A stretch of 64,000 nucleotides of DNA from Candidatus Obscuribacterales bacterium (GTDB taxonomy: Bacteria > Cyanobacteriota > Vampirovibrionia > Obscuribacterales > Obscuribacteraceae). The notes beneath the pieces are model-generated. The model had not been told where the DNA came from. It did no database searches and saw only the letters and a list, made by a program, of their open reading frames with translations. Positions 35,701 through 43,761 of the stretch are shown here, piece after piece. A program made the translations under genes and the position numbers. The number at the start of each line of letters is the position of its first letter. Position 1 is the first letter of the stretch. The stretch lies in assembly GCA_019744775.1 (NCBI GenBank), contig JAIETZ010000013.1, forward strand, positions 62,001 through 126,000, written 5' to 3'.

Positions 35701-38132
35701 GGGCTATGTCTACTATCAATACAAACCAGCTGGCTACATCGAGTGGTACTGGCGGCGGCAATTTGCGTTTGGTTACGCAAGGCGGGGACATTACCACTGG
35801 TGATATCTTCACTGATAACTTGCAACAGATTTTTAGTGGTTCAGGAACTCCTCCCAATCATGCGGGCAATGTTGAAATTACAACTGGTACTGGAAGCATC
35901 AATGGCGGCAATATTGTCGTGGGTAATATTAAAGCGAGTTCTTATACTTTCGATTCTAATCTCGCTTCGTTCTTTCCAAATGGATCTAATGGAAAGGGCG
36001 GAGACGTAACGCTGACGTCTCAGGGTGCCACATCATCGGGTTATATACAGACTGGAACAATCAGAACGGAAGGAGATAAGGGTGCTGGCTCAGTTAATCT
36101 AATCAGTGAATTTTCCTCTGTAACAACAAATGCGATTACATCATTCAATGGAGCGCGCCTGATCGGCTTTTCTGGTGTTATGCCGGGATTAAATGGTGGG
36201 GACGTCAATTTAACGGCTGGTACAAATATTACAGTCAACGGTGCAATTGACAGCCACGCATCGTACTTTGTGCCTGGCGGAAGCCCAGTCGTGGCTAGGA
36301 CAAATGGCGTTGGTGGCAATGTGCATCTTGTAGCTAATGGTTCAAACGTCGCGACCGGTTCTATTCTGGTCACTGGTGACATTATTACTATTGGTGATCT
36401 CGGATCGGGTAATGTCGTAATAGAAAGTCGTGGCGGCAATATCAGCCTGCAAAACATTCACGCTGAAAATTTCCATAGGATCTTTAATGGTGTAACACAC
36501 GTCGTTGGTTCTGTGACAATTGCAACGGGAACTCCTATTGTTAATGGTGGTAGCATCGTTGTCGGCAGCATAAATACAAGTTCACGTCCGCTTACTATTA
36601 ACGTGGGTGACATCGGCGGAGATGTAACTTTGTCTTCGACGGGAAATGATCCGGCTTTAGGATCAATAACAATAAACGGCGATATTGATACCATTGGTGT
36701 TAACGGCAATGGTAAAGTTCAAATAACGACAAGGGCGGGTAATGTGGTGCACGCTGCCGGTGAGATAAAGGCAGGCTTGTTAAGTTTTGACAGCAACACT
36801 GGGAACTTTGGTTCTCGACCGGGCTTGGGTGGTCGGGCCATTACGACTGCGATATCAAGCCTTGAGTTCAGCACTGTGGGCGATGTCTATATTAACCAAA
36901 CTGGTGATTTGATTATTGATTCATCTTCTGCCAGTAGCTTTCCATTTAATTCAAGAGTGGAAATTTCTTCCACAGGATCGATTTTTCTCAACGGCTTCAT
37001 TGGTTTTGCGCAATTCTTAACCTTAGTATCTGGCGCTGATATCTTAAATACCCCTTCAATGTCCGGTCAGTTTACTTTGGCTGCAGACTACATAACACTT
37101 CAGGCAGCCGGAACAATCGGCACGGTTAGCGATCCTCTAAGAATACGTACGTTTTTGGGTTATACTGCTTCCAATCCTAATTACATTGATGAACAATTTT
37201 ATTCCCCACTTCCTTTACCACCGCCGCCGCCTCCTCCATTACTAGGACAGTCGCCGGAGACGTTACAGGATATTTTCGAGTCCAGTGTTTTTGCCAACGA
37301 AATCAACGATGTGCAGACATTGGGCCAAACAGGCGCCAGTCTCGAGCACCAGTTAGTGGGGAATTCCAACGTGAACTACCTTCAAGGTGGCCAGCAGGTA
37401 GCGCTGGATGTGCAAATGGGTAACAGCCACGGGCTCGCCAATACGATTAATTCCGCAAATTTCATAGGGGATTCCGGTCATGACTTGCCGGGCAATCAAC
37501 CTACGACAGACAACCAAGCCCTTGGGCAAAGTTTTTCTTATTGCGATGCTGCTGAATTCAATTCAAATTCTGTAGGGCAAATGCAGTCTCATGGAGCATC
37601 GATTGGTTCATCGACGGTAGGCAATCTATGTGTATTGCAACAAGGCAATTTTGTGTTTCAGCCGCACGCAGATATTACCGTGCAGGTGCAAGAAGGTAGT
37701 GTTGAAATTCCAACCGGCGCAACAGTTTTGGTTATGGAAACAGGCAATGATGTCGCCGTATTTGACATTAGCGATGGTCCGAAAGGTCGTGTTCGTGTGA
37801 AGTCGGGCAACAAGATAATTACGATGTCGCCAGGAAAGCAAGTCGTGTTAACAAGACAATTAGATGCGGACTTCGACAAGATAAATCCATCGAAACTTAT
37901 AGGCTACAAAAACCCGAAGAGCCAATTGGTGGCAGACGACATTCGTGCTTATTCAGCCGACTTCTCGCTGCCGTCTGTGATGATGAGCGTTGCCCCAATG
38001 AAGCGCCTGCTTACATCAGACAGCCCGGCCGACAGAAAACTTGTCCAGCGCATGATCAAAAACGCTGTAGTCTTGTCTATGCTGCCATCGAAATCAGGAC
38101 CATTTAAGACGTCTGGAAATAGTCATCCATAG
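29760..38132 (+). CDS. Giant secreted haemagglutinin-like beta-helix protein with FecR-like C-terminal domain
   Basis: A 2790-aa protein, the largest gene here. The start is GTG at 29760 with GGAGG about 5 bases before; it begins a clear signal peptide (VRNVLVAVLVLALNWLQC...ILAQ), which a longer frame from 29682 would bury. Residues about 60-600 and 900-2450 consist of irregular short beta repeats rich in Gly, Asn, Thr and Ser (patterns such as GNITNAG, GGNLTLIA, GSGNINI, GDVTLTS), as in filamentous haemagglutinin-type beta-helices. Residues about 665-890 are extremely Gly-rich (runs of up to nine Gly). A Pro stretch (about 2485, SPLPLPPPPPPPLL) leads to the end region, where about 2620-2715 resemble a FecR domain (ADITVQVQEGSVEIPTGATV, GRVRVKSGNKIITMSPG). 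Probably surface or matrix adhesin. No autotransporter barrel or sorting signal seen. Confidence 0.85.
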   Translation: MRNVLVAVLVLALNWLQCPILAQEIPVDPVPDASLAAQSAAATAPDAGLNLNLSSTVASMTAPTSMTNPVNVNLGGVLTSIAPGSAVTPAQMVALHQIMRTGVQSLVLDSMGAAQGGTMTIGSHLGSMLGSLTIPSGVTVLSNAASAGAINLTGNLVNSGSFYLYSTNAATTSASVSALNIFNNQGAMLSTVLPSTLQASLPSALSSLNLNLSAINNIVNAGTIASSGNLNLYAGGSITNVGANAVMQAMQSLALTSMAGNITNAGLMAATYGNINVNAAQITNMTVNNLGGVMQALNGSINFRDQAYAGAANISLLGGDYLSKVLNLHGGQGTVDLNVGNVTGVLNAWGQCVRMTVDAPVLQLGTINATGDPYVVVTGDLNLNSVVSAPYLVAIAGQNIFTSQTNTQLITNGGNLVLAAGAVAVDASGSCANCINIDRSESGGDIFLTAGRNFGPFASQNIQAIDTSSGSGKGGNLTLIAFADYETGQTRGGHVALAPGVIVRTNGIGASANGNVTVVAEAAGGMAIGMGGINTPASSFGAGGGGIVALNVATPNAGPGGPTVDTANGNVVGLFTSNNLQNGSILVGQIVTGGAFADATHTAGTVNISTAGAINTGLINAAGAAGTGAPRNTAFNGNAQWGGNGGNGSNVTLIAGGPITTQSILSFGGGGGGGAGASANTSLVGGEGGSGGSGGNIYLGTTSTTGNTIFVTGDVNSSGGGGGGGGGGSVTDGFNLQSGPGGDGGVGGDAGTITISAPSAVSVTGGLYAVGGGEGGAGMVGAILSFDSPGGGGGGGGGSFGGPGGGGGGGSGRRRTGGSASESGKGGGSGISYDGAGFGEDGLYTTTLSFQWGGAGGGGGGYSQDFSHIPQGVGGGGGLSGGFSGVALLPPGESGFNAGGAGESGTSNAISLHVDAVSVGGVINSKNSSVEFIPYRATGVIFGGSGSTPSVLYLDSALLSNITTGVLTVGSPTYAGGIFVAAATSVPYNLTFLTDSSGGVETISGVLSTNTLAINSGYIGNALQPLLVSVPNLSARSSSGDVYIQDNTSVNLFNSGVATSGIIIDFHILVPTTGSSITIQSPIVIDGAGGKIDLSADGDIIDTSGSALQADNIILSGNHVGDVDHPIYIAAGSGNVVNLSLNSADDYIVDANPGENINIGAITSTGPVFILENGSITVSGPISTNGTVTLASILGSNGSIIVNDTITAHDKIRLTADGTGTMDINAGILSNNADIILSAANIVATSTIDAGTGAVRLIPSTNEPIVVNGLSVGPAGTFYATSSLLNAITADRVIIGLPSSQGATSLAAPLNLGLGGYEFDLAFASGGPFQANSQPIFSNGKSLTIAAGSSLDLHTVRVINGAAVFVSRGNINFVAIDTSSTVGDGGNIVAVAGADYTNDGDKITVIGSSPSGGSIVQNFGSNALRSSSTVGKGGDITLVAFATMLSALDGTGRITLHPSVTVESQGAGADSGDVMIIANGGGSAINLGSIRTAGGTAGSGNINISATDPMGWPPTPTPVDINTQTGVTSASFCCGPASFGSISINTITGVGESNVTVMAGNFLHITQVVLDGGPGQNGGHLQLAAGASGIAAPRAFIIGSFAVNGVDNISLQPGVNATQYGTVSVSNNGNINVNQLIRAETIFMVTGFSGGPAAGFIKDISDGAPGSTWLQANTIQLATFGTGLLDNHIGVSIASNGNASVRLQAISGNDNLSIRSASNVDVFITSSAGNDKVFSLTTTSGSNASIIINHDIIVSGPVGTINLTADGSGTITRPNYQGTLFAHTVNLTSSSGDLGTDASHIDMQSPDFHFSTTGSVFLDSVGPIILPVVSMSASQKFAFTTRSDVNGDASITLVSNGSNPTIQAGTVKLSHQSGNNTGFLIQQAPGTIASISAINLSLDGGSNVTITNKLDNTGVHLTFGHTNSTSNVTSIGNVYLAGSAGSGGDFTLTAKPDALGNANIGADPGVFFHMPKTNITLITTGAMSTINTNQLATSSGTGGGNLRLVTQGGDITTGDIFTDNLQQIFSGSGTPPNHAGNVEITTGTGSINGGNIVVGNIKASSYTFDSNLASFFPNGSNGKGGDVTLTSQGATSSGYIQTGTIRTEGDKGAGSVNLISEFSSVTTNAITSFNGARLIGFSGVMPGLNGGDVNLTAGTNITVNGAIDSHASYFVPGGSPVVARTNGVGGNVHLVANGSNVATGSILVTGDIITIGDLGSGNVVIESRGGNISLQNIHAENFHRIFNGVTHVVGSVTIATGTPIVNGGSIVVGSINTSSRPLTINVGDIGGDVTLSSTGNDPALGSITINGDIDTIGVNGNGKVQITTRAGNVVHAAGEIKAGLLSFDSNTGNFGSRPGLGGRAITTAISSLEFSTVGDVYINQTGDLIIDSSSASSFPFNSRVEISSTGSIFLNGFIGFAQFLTLVSGADILNTPSMSGQFTLAADYITLQAAGTIGTVSDPLRIRTFLGYTASNPNYIDEQFYSPLPLPPPPPPPLLGQSPETLQDIFESSVFANEINDVQTLGQTGASLEHQLVGNSNVNYLQGGQQVALDVQMGNSHGLANTINSANFIGDSGHDLPGNQPTTDNQALGQSFSYCDAAEFNSNSVGQMQSHGASIGSSTVGNLCVLQQGNFVFQPHADITVQVQEGSVEIPTGATVLVMETGNDVAVFDISDGPKGRVRVKSGNKIITMSPGKQVVLTRQLDADFDKINPSKLIGYKNPKSQLVADDIRAYSADFSLPSVMMSVAPMKRLLTSDSPADRKLVQRMIKNAVVLSMLPSKSGPFKTSGNSHP

Positions 38133-38204
38133 GCAGTTGTCAAAAGTTTGTCACGAAACGATAGAACTTCACTCTTTGACCAGATTACAAGCGTAATTGC
38201 GCGC

Positions 38205-38210
38205 TAAAAT
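38205..38210 (+). promoter_or_regulatory. -10 element directly before gpsA
   Basis: TAAAAT inside GCGCGCTAAAATT, ending 6 bases before the ATG at 38217. Predicted start would fall at or next to the A of ATG, so a leaderless mRNA is likely. TTGACC at 38176-38181 is too far (23 bases) to be a standard -35. Confidence 0.45.
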
Positions 38211-38216
38211 TTATCT

Positions 38217-39236
38217 ATGGCAATCGAGCAAAATTCTTCTCGCATAGCAATTATGGGAGCGGGTAGTTGGGGATCCACTCTCGCTTGGCTTTTCTCGAAT
38301 CACGGTCGTGAAGTTTCCATTTGGGTTCGGGAAACAGAAAAAGTCGCACTGAAAAAAGAGCACAGGCATCCAAAAGGCGGTGCCACAGTTCCTACTCTAG
38401 TTCGCATATCATCAGATATGGCCGAGGCAGTCAAAGGAGCCGAGGTTATACTCTTTTGTTGTACGTCCCAGTCGATGCGTGAGGTCGCCGGCAAATTCTA
38501 TAAAGCCTGGCAGGCTCAAGAATCAAATGGCAATGCCAAACCAATTCTTGTCACGTGCGCAAAGGGATTTGAACTTTCCACTCTGAAGCGTATGACGGAA
38601 GTCTTAAAAGAGTGCGCACCTGGTTTTGCGGTAGCAGCGCTATCGGGGCCCAATTTAGCGGGTGAAATAGCTAAAGGGTTGCCAACGGCAACTGTTGTAG
38701 CGTCCGATGACGAGAAGACTGCCTCTGCTGTGCAAGTTGCTCTTTCCGTTTCGTCGTTTCGTGTCTACACCAATGATGATGTGATTGGCGTTGAATTGGG
38801 TGGGGCGTTGAAAAATATCTTTGCAGTTGCGTCCGGATGCGTTGATGGTTTGGGCTTAGGAGCTAACGCGAAGTCAACATTGCTCACGCGTGGCTTGGTG
38901 GAGATGATGCGCTTGTCTGGAAAGCTTGGCGCAAAGCCCTCTACCTTGACAGGTCTTGCCGGAATGGGCGATCTCTTTGCTACTTGTTCCAGTGAATTGT
39001 CTCGAAATTACAGACTCGGTAAACAAATGTCGCAAGGAGCATCGCTGGCTGACGTAATTAACAACTTGGGCGGAGTTGCCGAAGGAGTTTGGACTGCAGA
39101 GGCAGTTTGCGAAATGGCAAAGAATTTGGGAATTGATTTACCGATTGTGACGCAGATTAACGCCACAATTAAGGGAACAACTACACCAGAGCACGCGATT
39201 ATGACCTTAATGACAAGACCTCTATCCAGTGAGTAG
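38217..39236 (+). CDS. gpsA: NAD(P)-dependent glycerol-3-phosphate dehydrogenase
   Basis: A 339-aa enzyme that makes sn-glycerol 3-phosphate from DHAP for phospholipid synthesis. Rossmann motif GAGSWG at 14-19; substrate region GPNLAGEIAKGLPTATVVAS; catalytic Lys in VELGGALKNIFAVASG; C-terminal GLAGMGDLFATCSSELSRNYRLG. Typical length. No ribosome site precedes the ATG, and a -10 box ends 6 bases upstream. Followed closely by a glycosyltransferase gene, with which it is probably co-transcribed. Confidence 0.97.
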   Translation: MAIEQNSSRIAIMGAGSWGSTLAWLFSNHGREVSIWVRETEKVALKKEHRHPKGGATVPTLVRISSDMAEAVKGAEVILFCCTSQSMREVAGKFYKAWQAQESNGNAKPILVTCAKGFELSTLKRMTEVLKECAPGFAVAALSGPNLAGEIAKGLPTATVVASDDEKTASAVQVALSVSSFRVYTNDDVIGVELGGALKNIFAVASGCVDGLGLGANAKSTLLTRGLVEMMRLSGKLGAKPSTLTGLAGMGDLFATCSSELSRNYRLGKQMSQGASLADVINNLGGVAEGVWTAEAVCEMAKNLGIDLPIVTQINATIKGTTTPEHAIMTLMTRPLSSE

Positions 39237-39240
39237 CAAA

Positions 39241-40548
39241 ATGCCAAATAACAATCACCGCGATATCAAACCGGCAAACGGAACCAAAAGATTGCTCATG
39301 CTTTCCTGGGAGTATCCGCCGCGCATTATTGGCGGACTTGCTCGCGTTGTAGCTGAACTATCATACGAGCTTGTTAACTTGGGTTGGGAAGTTCATGTAG
39401 TTACAGCGGATCATCCCGGCGCTAAAGAGCATGAGATGGACAATGGTGTACATGTGCACCGTGTAAAAAATCAAACAGATTCCACACCGGACTTTTTGAA
39501 TTGGGTTTCGCGTCTGAATTTTGGTCTTTTGCAATATGCAATTGAGTTGCATCGTAAAACGCCATTTTCACTTGTGCATGCTCATGATTGGATGGTGACT
39601 GATGCTGCATGGGTAATGAAGACAGGTTTTGGGCTGCCTATAGTCTCGACGATTCACGCTACAGAAGCTGGGCGCATGCATGGAATTCACAACGATGTTC
39701 AGCGTTATATACACCAAGTCGAATGGCGCCTTACGTTTGAATCCTGGGATGTGATTGTTAACAGTCAGCACATGCATCATGAACTTATGAGGCTGTTTGG
39801 AGTGCCGGCTGACAAAATTGTGGTCATTCCCAATGGTTGCTCACCTGAAAAATTCAATCAGTCATTTGATGTGCAAAAATTGCGCAGCCAATATGCAACT
39901 AATTCTGAGAAGGTTATTTTGTACGTTGGTCGCATGGTGCAAGAGAAGGGAGTGCAAGTCTTACTAGATGCAGCACCGCATATTCTGGCAGCGGTTCCTA
40001 ACGCTAAATTTGTTTTTGTCGGCAGTGGTTATTTCCTCGATGAACTGAAAGCCAAGGCTGACTATTTGGGTGTCGGACATAAGTGCCGTTTCTTGGGTTA
40101 CGTAAGCGATGAAGATTTGGTGCGCATCTACAAAATAGCTGATGTCGTTTGTATTCCTAGTCTTTATGAACCATTTGGCATTGTCGCTCTGGAGGGTATG
40201 GCAGCAGGTGTCCCCGTTGTATCTACAGACACTGGCGGTCTCACCGATTTTGTTGAGCACATGGTCACGGGAATTACAACTTACACAGGGGACGCCGGTT
40301 CATTGGCTTGGGGTGTTACAGAAGCTCTGCGCAACGAAAAGCTGGCAACTGAGCTCAAGAAAAATGCCTATGACAAAGTGACACACATCTACAATTGGAA
40401 AGTCATAGCAAAGCGCACAAACGAAGTCTATGAAAAAGTCCTGATGCAAGCAGCAGCCATGGGTGCTGACGGTGTTGCTTCTCGTCCTGAAAAACCAACT
40501 TTAAAGGCCGCCAAGGCCGTGGTGCCCCCGTCGATGGCCAGATCCTAA
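39241..40548 (+). CDS. GT4 family glycosyltransferase
   Basis: A GT-B glycosyltransferase (about 435 aa). N-terminal domain LLMLSWEYPPRIIGGLARVVAELSYELVNLG gives the acceptor-side Gly loop, VHAHDWM and ATEAGRMHG resemble starch/glycogen synthase-like GT4/GT5 enzymes. C-terminal nucleotide-sugar domain: VILYVGRMVQEKGVQVLLDA, and the donor motif SLYEPFGIVALEGMAAGVPVV with E..E. It transfers a hexose from a nucleotide sugar, plausibly to glucan or envelope polysaccharide. Start chosen as ATG 39241; a GTG at 39229 overlapping gpsA is possible, neither has a ribosome site. Linked to the sugar-nucleotide fusion gene 16 bases downstream. Confidence 0.9.
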   Translation: MPNNNHRDIKPANGTKRLLMLSWEYPPRIIGGLARVVAELSYELVNLGWEVHVVTADHPGAKEHEMDNGVHVHRVKNQTDSTPDFLNWVSRLNFGLLQYAIELHRKTPFSLVHAHDWMVTDAAWVMKTGFGLPIVSTIHATEAGRMHGIHNDVQRYIHQVEWRLTFESWDVIVNSQHMHHELMRLFGVPADKIVVIPNGCSPEKFNQSFDVQKLRSQYATNSEKVILYVGRMVQEKGVQVLLDAAPHILAAVPNAKFVFVGSGYFLDELKAKADYLGVGHKCRFLGYVSDEDLVRIYKIADVVCIPSLYEPFGIVALEGMAAGVPVVSTDTGGLTDFVEHMVTGITTYTGDAGSLAWGVTEALRNEKLATELKKNAYDKVTHIYNWKVIAKRTNEVYEKVLMQAAAMGADGVASRPEKPTLKAAKAVVPPSMARS

Positions 40549-40564
40549 AAGGAGCTAGACAACA

Positions 40565-43132
40565 ATGAAAGCCGTAATCATGGCCGGTGGTTCAGGCACC
40601 CGCTTGAGACCTTTAACCAGCGATTTGCCAAAGCCCATGGTACCCGTGGCTAATAAGCCTATGGCTGAGCATATAGTCAACCTTTTGAGAAAGCACAATT
40701 TCGACGACATCGTTTTTACGCTGCACTATTTGCCTGAAGCAATTGAGAATTACTTCGGTGATGGCAGTGAGTTTGGTGTCAACATTCGATACTCAACTGA
40801 GCACGGCAAGCCGTTGGGTACAGCGGGCTGTGTCAAAGCGATTCAAGATAATTTGGATTCAACTTTTCTTGTTATCTCAGGTGATTGTTTAACTGACATT
40901 GATTTGACCAAGGCCATTCAGTTCCATAAAGAGAAAAAATCCAAAGCAACAATTGTTTTGAAGCGTGTGGAAAATCCACTTGATTATGGCGTAGTCATAA
41001 CCGATGGTGAGAATCGTATTCAACGTTTTGTGGAAAAACCGGGCGCATCGGAAATATTTTCAGACACGGTAAATTCTGGAATATACATACTGGAACCGGA
41101 AGTTCTGCTCTATATAATTATGGGCCGCGAGCAAGATTTCTCCAACGATCTTTTCCCATTGCTGCTTCTGCGCAATGAGCCAATGTATGGATACGTTGCT
41201 GATGGTTACTGGTGCGACATAGGCAATTTGGCTGTATATCGCCAAGCGCATCTGGATATTCTTGATGGCAAAGTGAAACTAGAAATTGCCGAACAACAAA
41301 TAGTTCCCGGTGTGTTTGTTGGACAAGGGACAGAAATTGATCCCAAAGCTAATTTGGAAGCCCCAATATTAATAGGCAGCAATTGCCGTATTGGACGTGA
41401 TACCCATTTGGGTCCACACACTGTGATAGGCGACAATGTCATTGTTCAAGAAAAGGTTTCACTGAAGCAGCCAATTATTTGGTCGGGTTCTTATATAAGC
41501 AACGAAGCACAACTGCGCGCCTGCATTCTCTGTAAAAGCGTGACTGTGCACAGAGGTGCAGAAATTCTTGAAGGTGCTGTCATCGGTGCGGACTCGTCTG
41601 TGGGACAAGAAGCCCATATTGCTCCGGATGTGCGAATCTGGCCCAATAAGTCAGTCGATTCAGGAGCCAGTGTAACTTCTTCTGTTATTTGGGGGACGCG
41701 TGCGCCGAGAAGCCTCTTTGGTGCTCGTGGAGTATCTGGACTGGTTAATGTGGAAATTACTCCGGAGTTTGCTGTTAATTTGGCGGCGGCTTATGGTGCC
41801 ACTATTAAAAATGGACCCGTGCTTGTCAGCCGCGACTATTGGGGCGTCAGTCGCATGATCAGCCGAGCAATTGTCTCTGGGTTGATGTCTGTCGGTGTTG
41901 AGGTGCAAAACCTGGAAGCGATGCCTTTGCCGATTGCTCGTTTCTATGTGAAAACACAAAGAGCGGCAGGTCTCATTCATACGCGAGTTTCGCAGCGTGA
42001 AACTGACAAGATCGCCATTGAGTTTTTCAATAGCGATGGAACGGTAATATCTAAATCAATGGAGCGCAAGATTGAAGGTACCTTCTTTAAGAAAGACTTT
42101 CCGCGCTGCTTGCCGGCTGATGTCGGAAATATTAGTTATCCAAGTCGCGTGCGCGAATACTACATGGCCGAATTCTTGACCCACATAAAAGGTCAGGTGT
42201 TTGAACAAGACAAAGTGGCATTCTGTGTGATGCCCGGTTCGACATTCACACGTATGACCAAAGATGGTTCGTTTACCACGCGTGCGCCAAAGGTTGCAGT
42301 TGATTATGCGATGGCTGAAACTGGCGTAATCTTGCCTGACTTGCTTGGTCAATTAGGTGTGGAAACCGTTGTCTTGAACGCTTCTATCCGTGGTGTGCCG
42401 CCACGGCAAGAAGAGCGCATTGCCATGCGCAAGCAATTAGCTGATGTTGTAAAAGCTTTGAAGGCTGATTTGGGTATCCAGATTGGTCGCAATGGTGAGC
42501 AAATAACTCTCGTTGACGAAACAGGACAAATTATTCGCGGTGAATTACTGCTTGCCACAATTGTCGATATCGTTTTACGCGACAAACCAGGGCGCTCCGT
42601 TGTTGTGCCTGTAAATTCCAGCTCTGTAATAGAGCGCATTGCCGCTCGCTACGGCTCGAAAGTTGTGCGCTGCAAGGCATCGGAAACAGAAATTGGCGTG
42701 ACGGTTTCGCAACTTTCCGATGCTGCTCTAGGGGGCTCGTCCAATGGATGTTTTGTTTTCCCGGAATTCCAAAATGGCTATGACGCTATGTTTGTCATAG
42801 GTCAGGTCTTGGAGCATCTAACATATCAAGGACGCACACTGTCGCAGGCGGTTAATCAGTTGCCGACGCTTATTTATCAAGTTGATTCGGTGCACTGTCC
42901 ATGGGAACGCAAGGGACGCGTTATGCGTTTGCTGGTGGAAAAACATCACAACAAGCCCATGGAACTTCTTGATGGTGTTAAGATTCAGACTAGGCCGGAG
43001 CACTGGATTCTAGTGCTGCCGGATCCGGTCGATCCCCTCGTCCATGTATATGCCGACGGTATTGACCTGCAATCAACTTCGGCGGACTTAAATGAGTACA
43101 CCCAGCTGGTTCGATACCTGCAACAAGTTTAA
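40565..43132 (+). CDS. Nucleotidyltransferase / hexapeptide-repeat / phosphomannomutase-like fusion (cyanobacterial-type mannose-1-P guanylyltransferase)
   Basis: An 855-aa, three-part protein. Residues 1-230: NDP-sugar pyrophosphorylase with MAGGSGTRLRPLTSDLPKPMVPV (donor loop), SGDCLTD (metal Asp) and FVEKPG. Residues about 245-370: left-handed beta-helix hexapeptides (ILIGSNCRIGRDTHLG, VIGDNVIV). Residues about 385-855: phosphomannomutase-like domains with key motifs eroded: the phospho-Ser loop TASHNP reads RVSQRE (S476 kept), the metal loop DxDGDR reads GRNGEQ, and the C-terminal phosphate loop is changed. So the first half probably makes GDP-mannose or another NDP-sugar, while the mutase half is probably inactive or regulatory. 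The same architecture is known from cyanobacteria. Strong AAGGAG site; follows the GT4 gene. Confidence 0.9.
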   Translation: MKAVIMAGGSGTRLRPLTSDLPKPMVPVANKPMAEHIVNLLRKHNFDDIVFTLHYLPEAIENYFGDGSEFGVNIRYSTEHGKPLGTAGCVKAIQDNLDSTFLVISGDCLTDIDLTKAIQFHKEKKSKATIVLKRVENPLDYGVVITDGENRIQRFVEKPGASEIFSDTVNSGIYILEPEVLLYIIMGREQDFSNDLFPLLLLRNEPMYGYVADGYWCDIGNLAVYRQAHLDILDGKVKLEIAEQQIVPGVFVGQGTEIDPKANLEAPILIGSNCRIGRDTHLGPHTVIGDNVIVQEKVSLKQPIIWSGSYISNEAQLRACILCKSVTVHRGAEILEGAVIGADSSVGQEAHIAPDVRIWPNKSVDSGASVTSSVIWGTRAPRSLFGARGVSGLVNVEITPEFAVNLAAAYGATIKNGPVLVSRDYWGVSRMISRAIVSGLMSVGVEVQNLEAMPLPIARFYVKTQRAAGLIHTRVSQRETDKIAIEFFNSDGTVISKSMERKIEGTFFKKDFPRCLPADVGNISYPSRVREYYMAEFLTHIKGQVFEQDKVAFCVMPGSTFTRMTKDGSFTTRAPKVAVDYAMAETGVILPDLLGQLGVETVVLNASIRGVPPRQEERIAMRKQLADVVKALKADLGIQIGRNGEQITLVDETGQIIRGELLLATIVDIVLRDKPGRSVVVPVNSSSVIERIAARYGSKVVRCKASETEIGVTVSQLSDAALGGSSNGCFVFPEFQNGYDAMFVIGQVLEHLTYQGRTLSQAVNQLPTLIYQVDSVHCPWERKGRVMRLLVEKHHNKPMELLDGVKIQTRPEHWILVLPDPVDPLVHVYADGIDLQSTSADLNEYTQLVRYLQQV

Positions 43133-43214
43133 GTTTCTGATTAAATCGCCCTTTAAGTGGTAATAGATCTATATAGAAGGCTCTAATGGCCTGGTTTTGA
43201 GGTAATTATCAGTC

Positions 43215-43649
43215 GTGCCCAGTATTAACCCCGATGTATTAAAGCAAACGCTTGAGCACTTTGCCGAGCAAGAAGCTGCAGTTGACGCTGAAATTCAGCA
43301 GTCTGAAGAGCAGATAGCTGAGCTGGAAGCCAGAATTGTCGAATGTGGCGAGCGCTTGAAAACGGTCGAGGCGGACAGGGATCATGTCATGGAAATCATG
43401 AATCGCTATGCCTCGAAATCGGCTACTAGCGAGGCTAAACCACCGGCTAAGGCGGAAAAAGCTGAAGCTAAAGCCGCTCCAGCAGCGCCCAAAGCCCAGC
43501 AAGGCACTGCTAAACCTATTAAAGAACCACCAAAAGCAGCTCCTAAAGCTCAACCGGCTGCCGCTGAAGAGAAAAAGGCGGAAGAAGCCGAGGGTGATGA
43601 CGACACCGTCAAGAACATCAACGACGCGCTACGTGGTCTCTTTAGATAA
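43215..43649 (+). CDS. Coiled-coil protein with Ala/Lys/Pro-rich linker
   Basis: A 144-aa protein with GTG start. Residues 1-65 are a strong coiled coil (ETLxHFAEQEAAVDAEIQQSEEQIAELEARI pattern, many Glu and heptad Leu/Ile). Residues 70-125 are Ala, Lys, Pro and Glu only, a flexible charged linker. The last 15 residues (VKNINDALRGLFR) could be a short amphipathic tail. No signal peptide. I do not recognise a family; composition alone suggests a soluble scaffold or nucleic-acid/ribosome-associated helper. It stands alone between the sugar and leucine-type catabolic genes. Confidence 0.6.
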   Translation: MPSINPDVLKQTLEHFAEQEAAVDAEIQQSEEQIAELEARIVECGERLKTVEADRDHVMEIMNRYASKSATSEAKPPAKAEKAEAKAAPAAPKAQQGTAKPIKEPPKAAPKAQPAAAEEKKAEEAEGDDDTVKNINDALRGLFR

Positions 43650-43761
43650 TTCTTTTGGCGAAAATTAAACCGCATCTGATAACATTGAGGGCGTTGCGCA
43701 TTCCTATGTATCTCAATGTAGATTGTCGCGATTTCCTATTGTAGATTTGGCGGGTGGAAAA

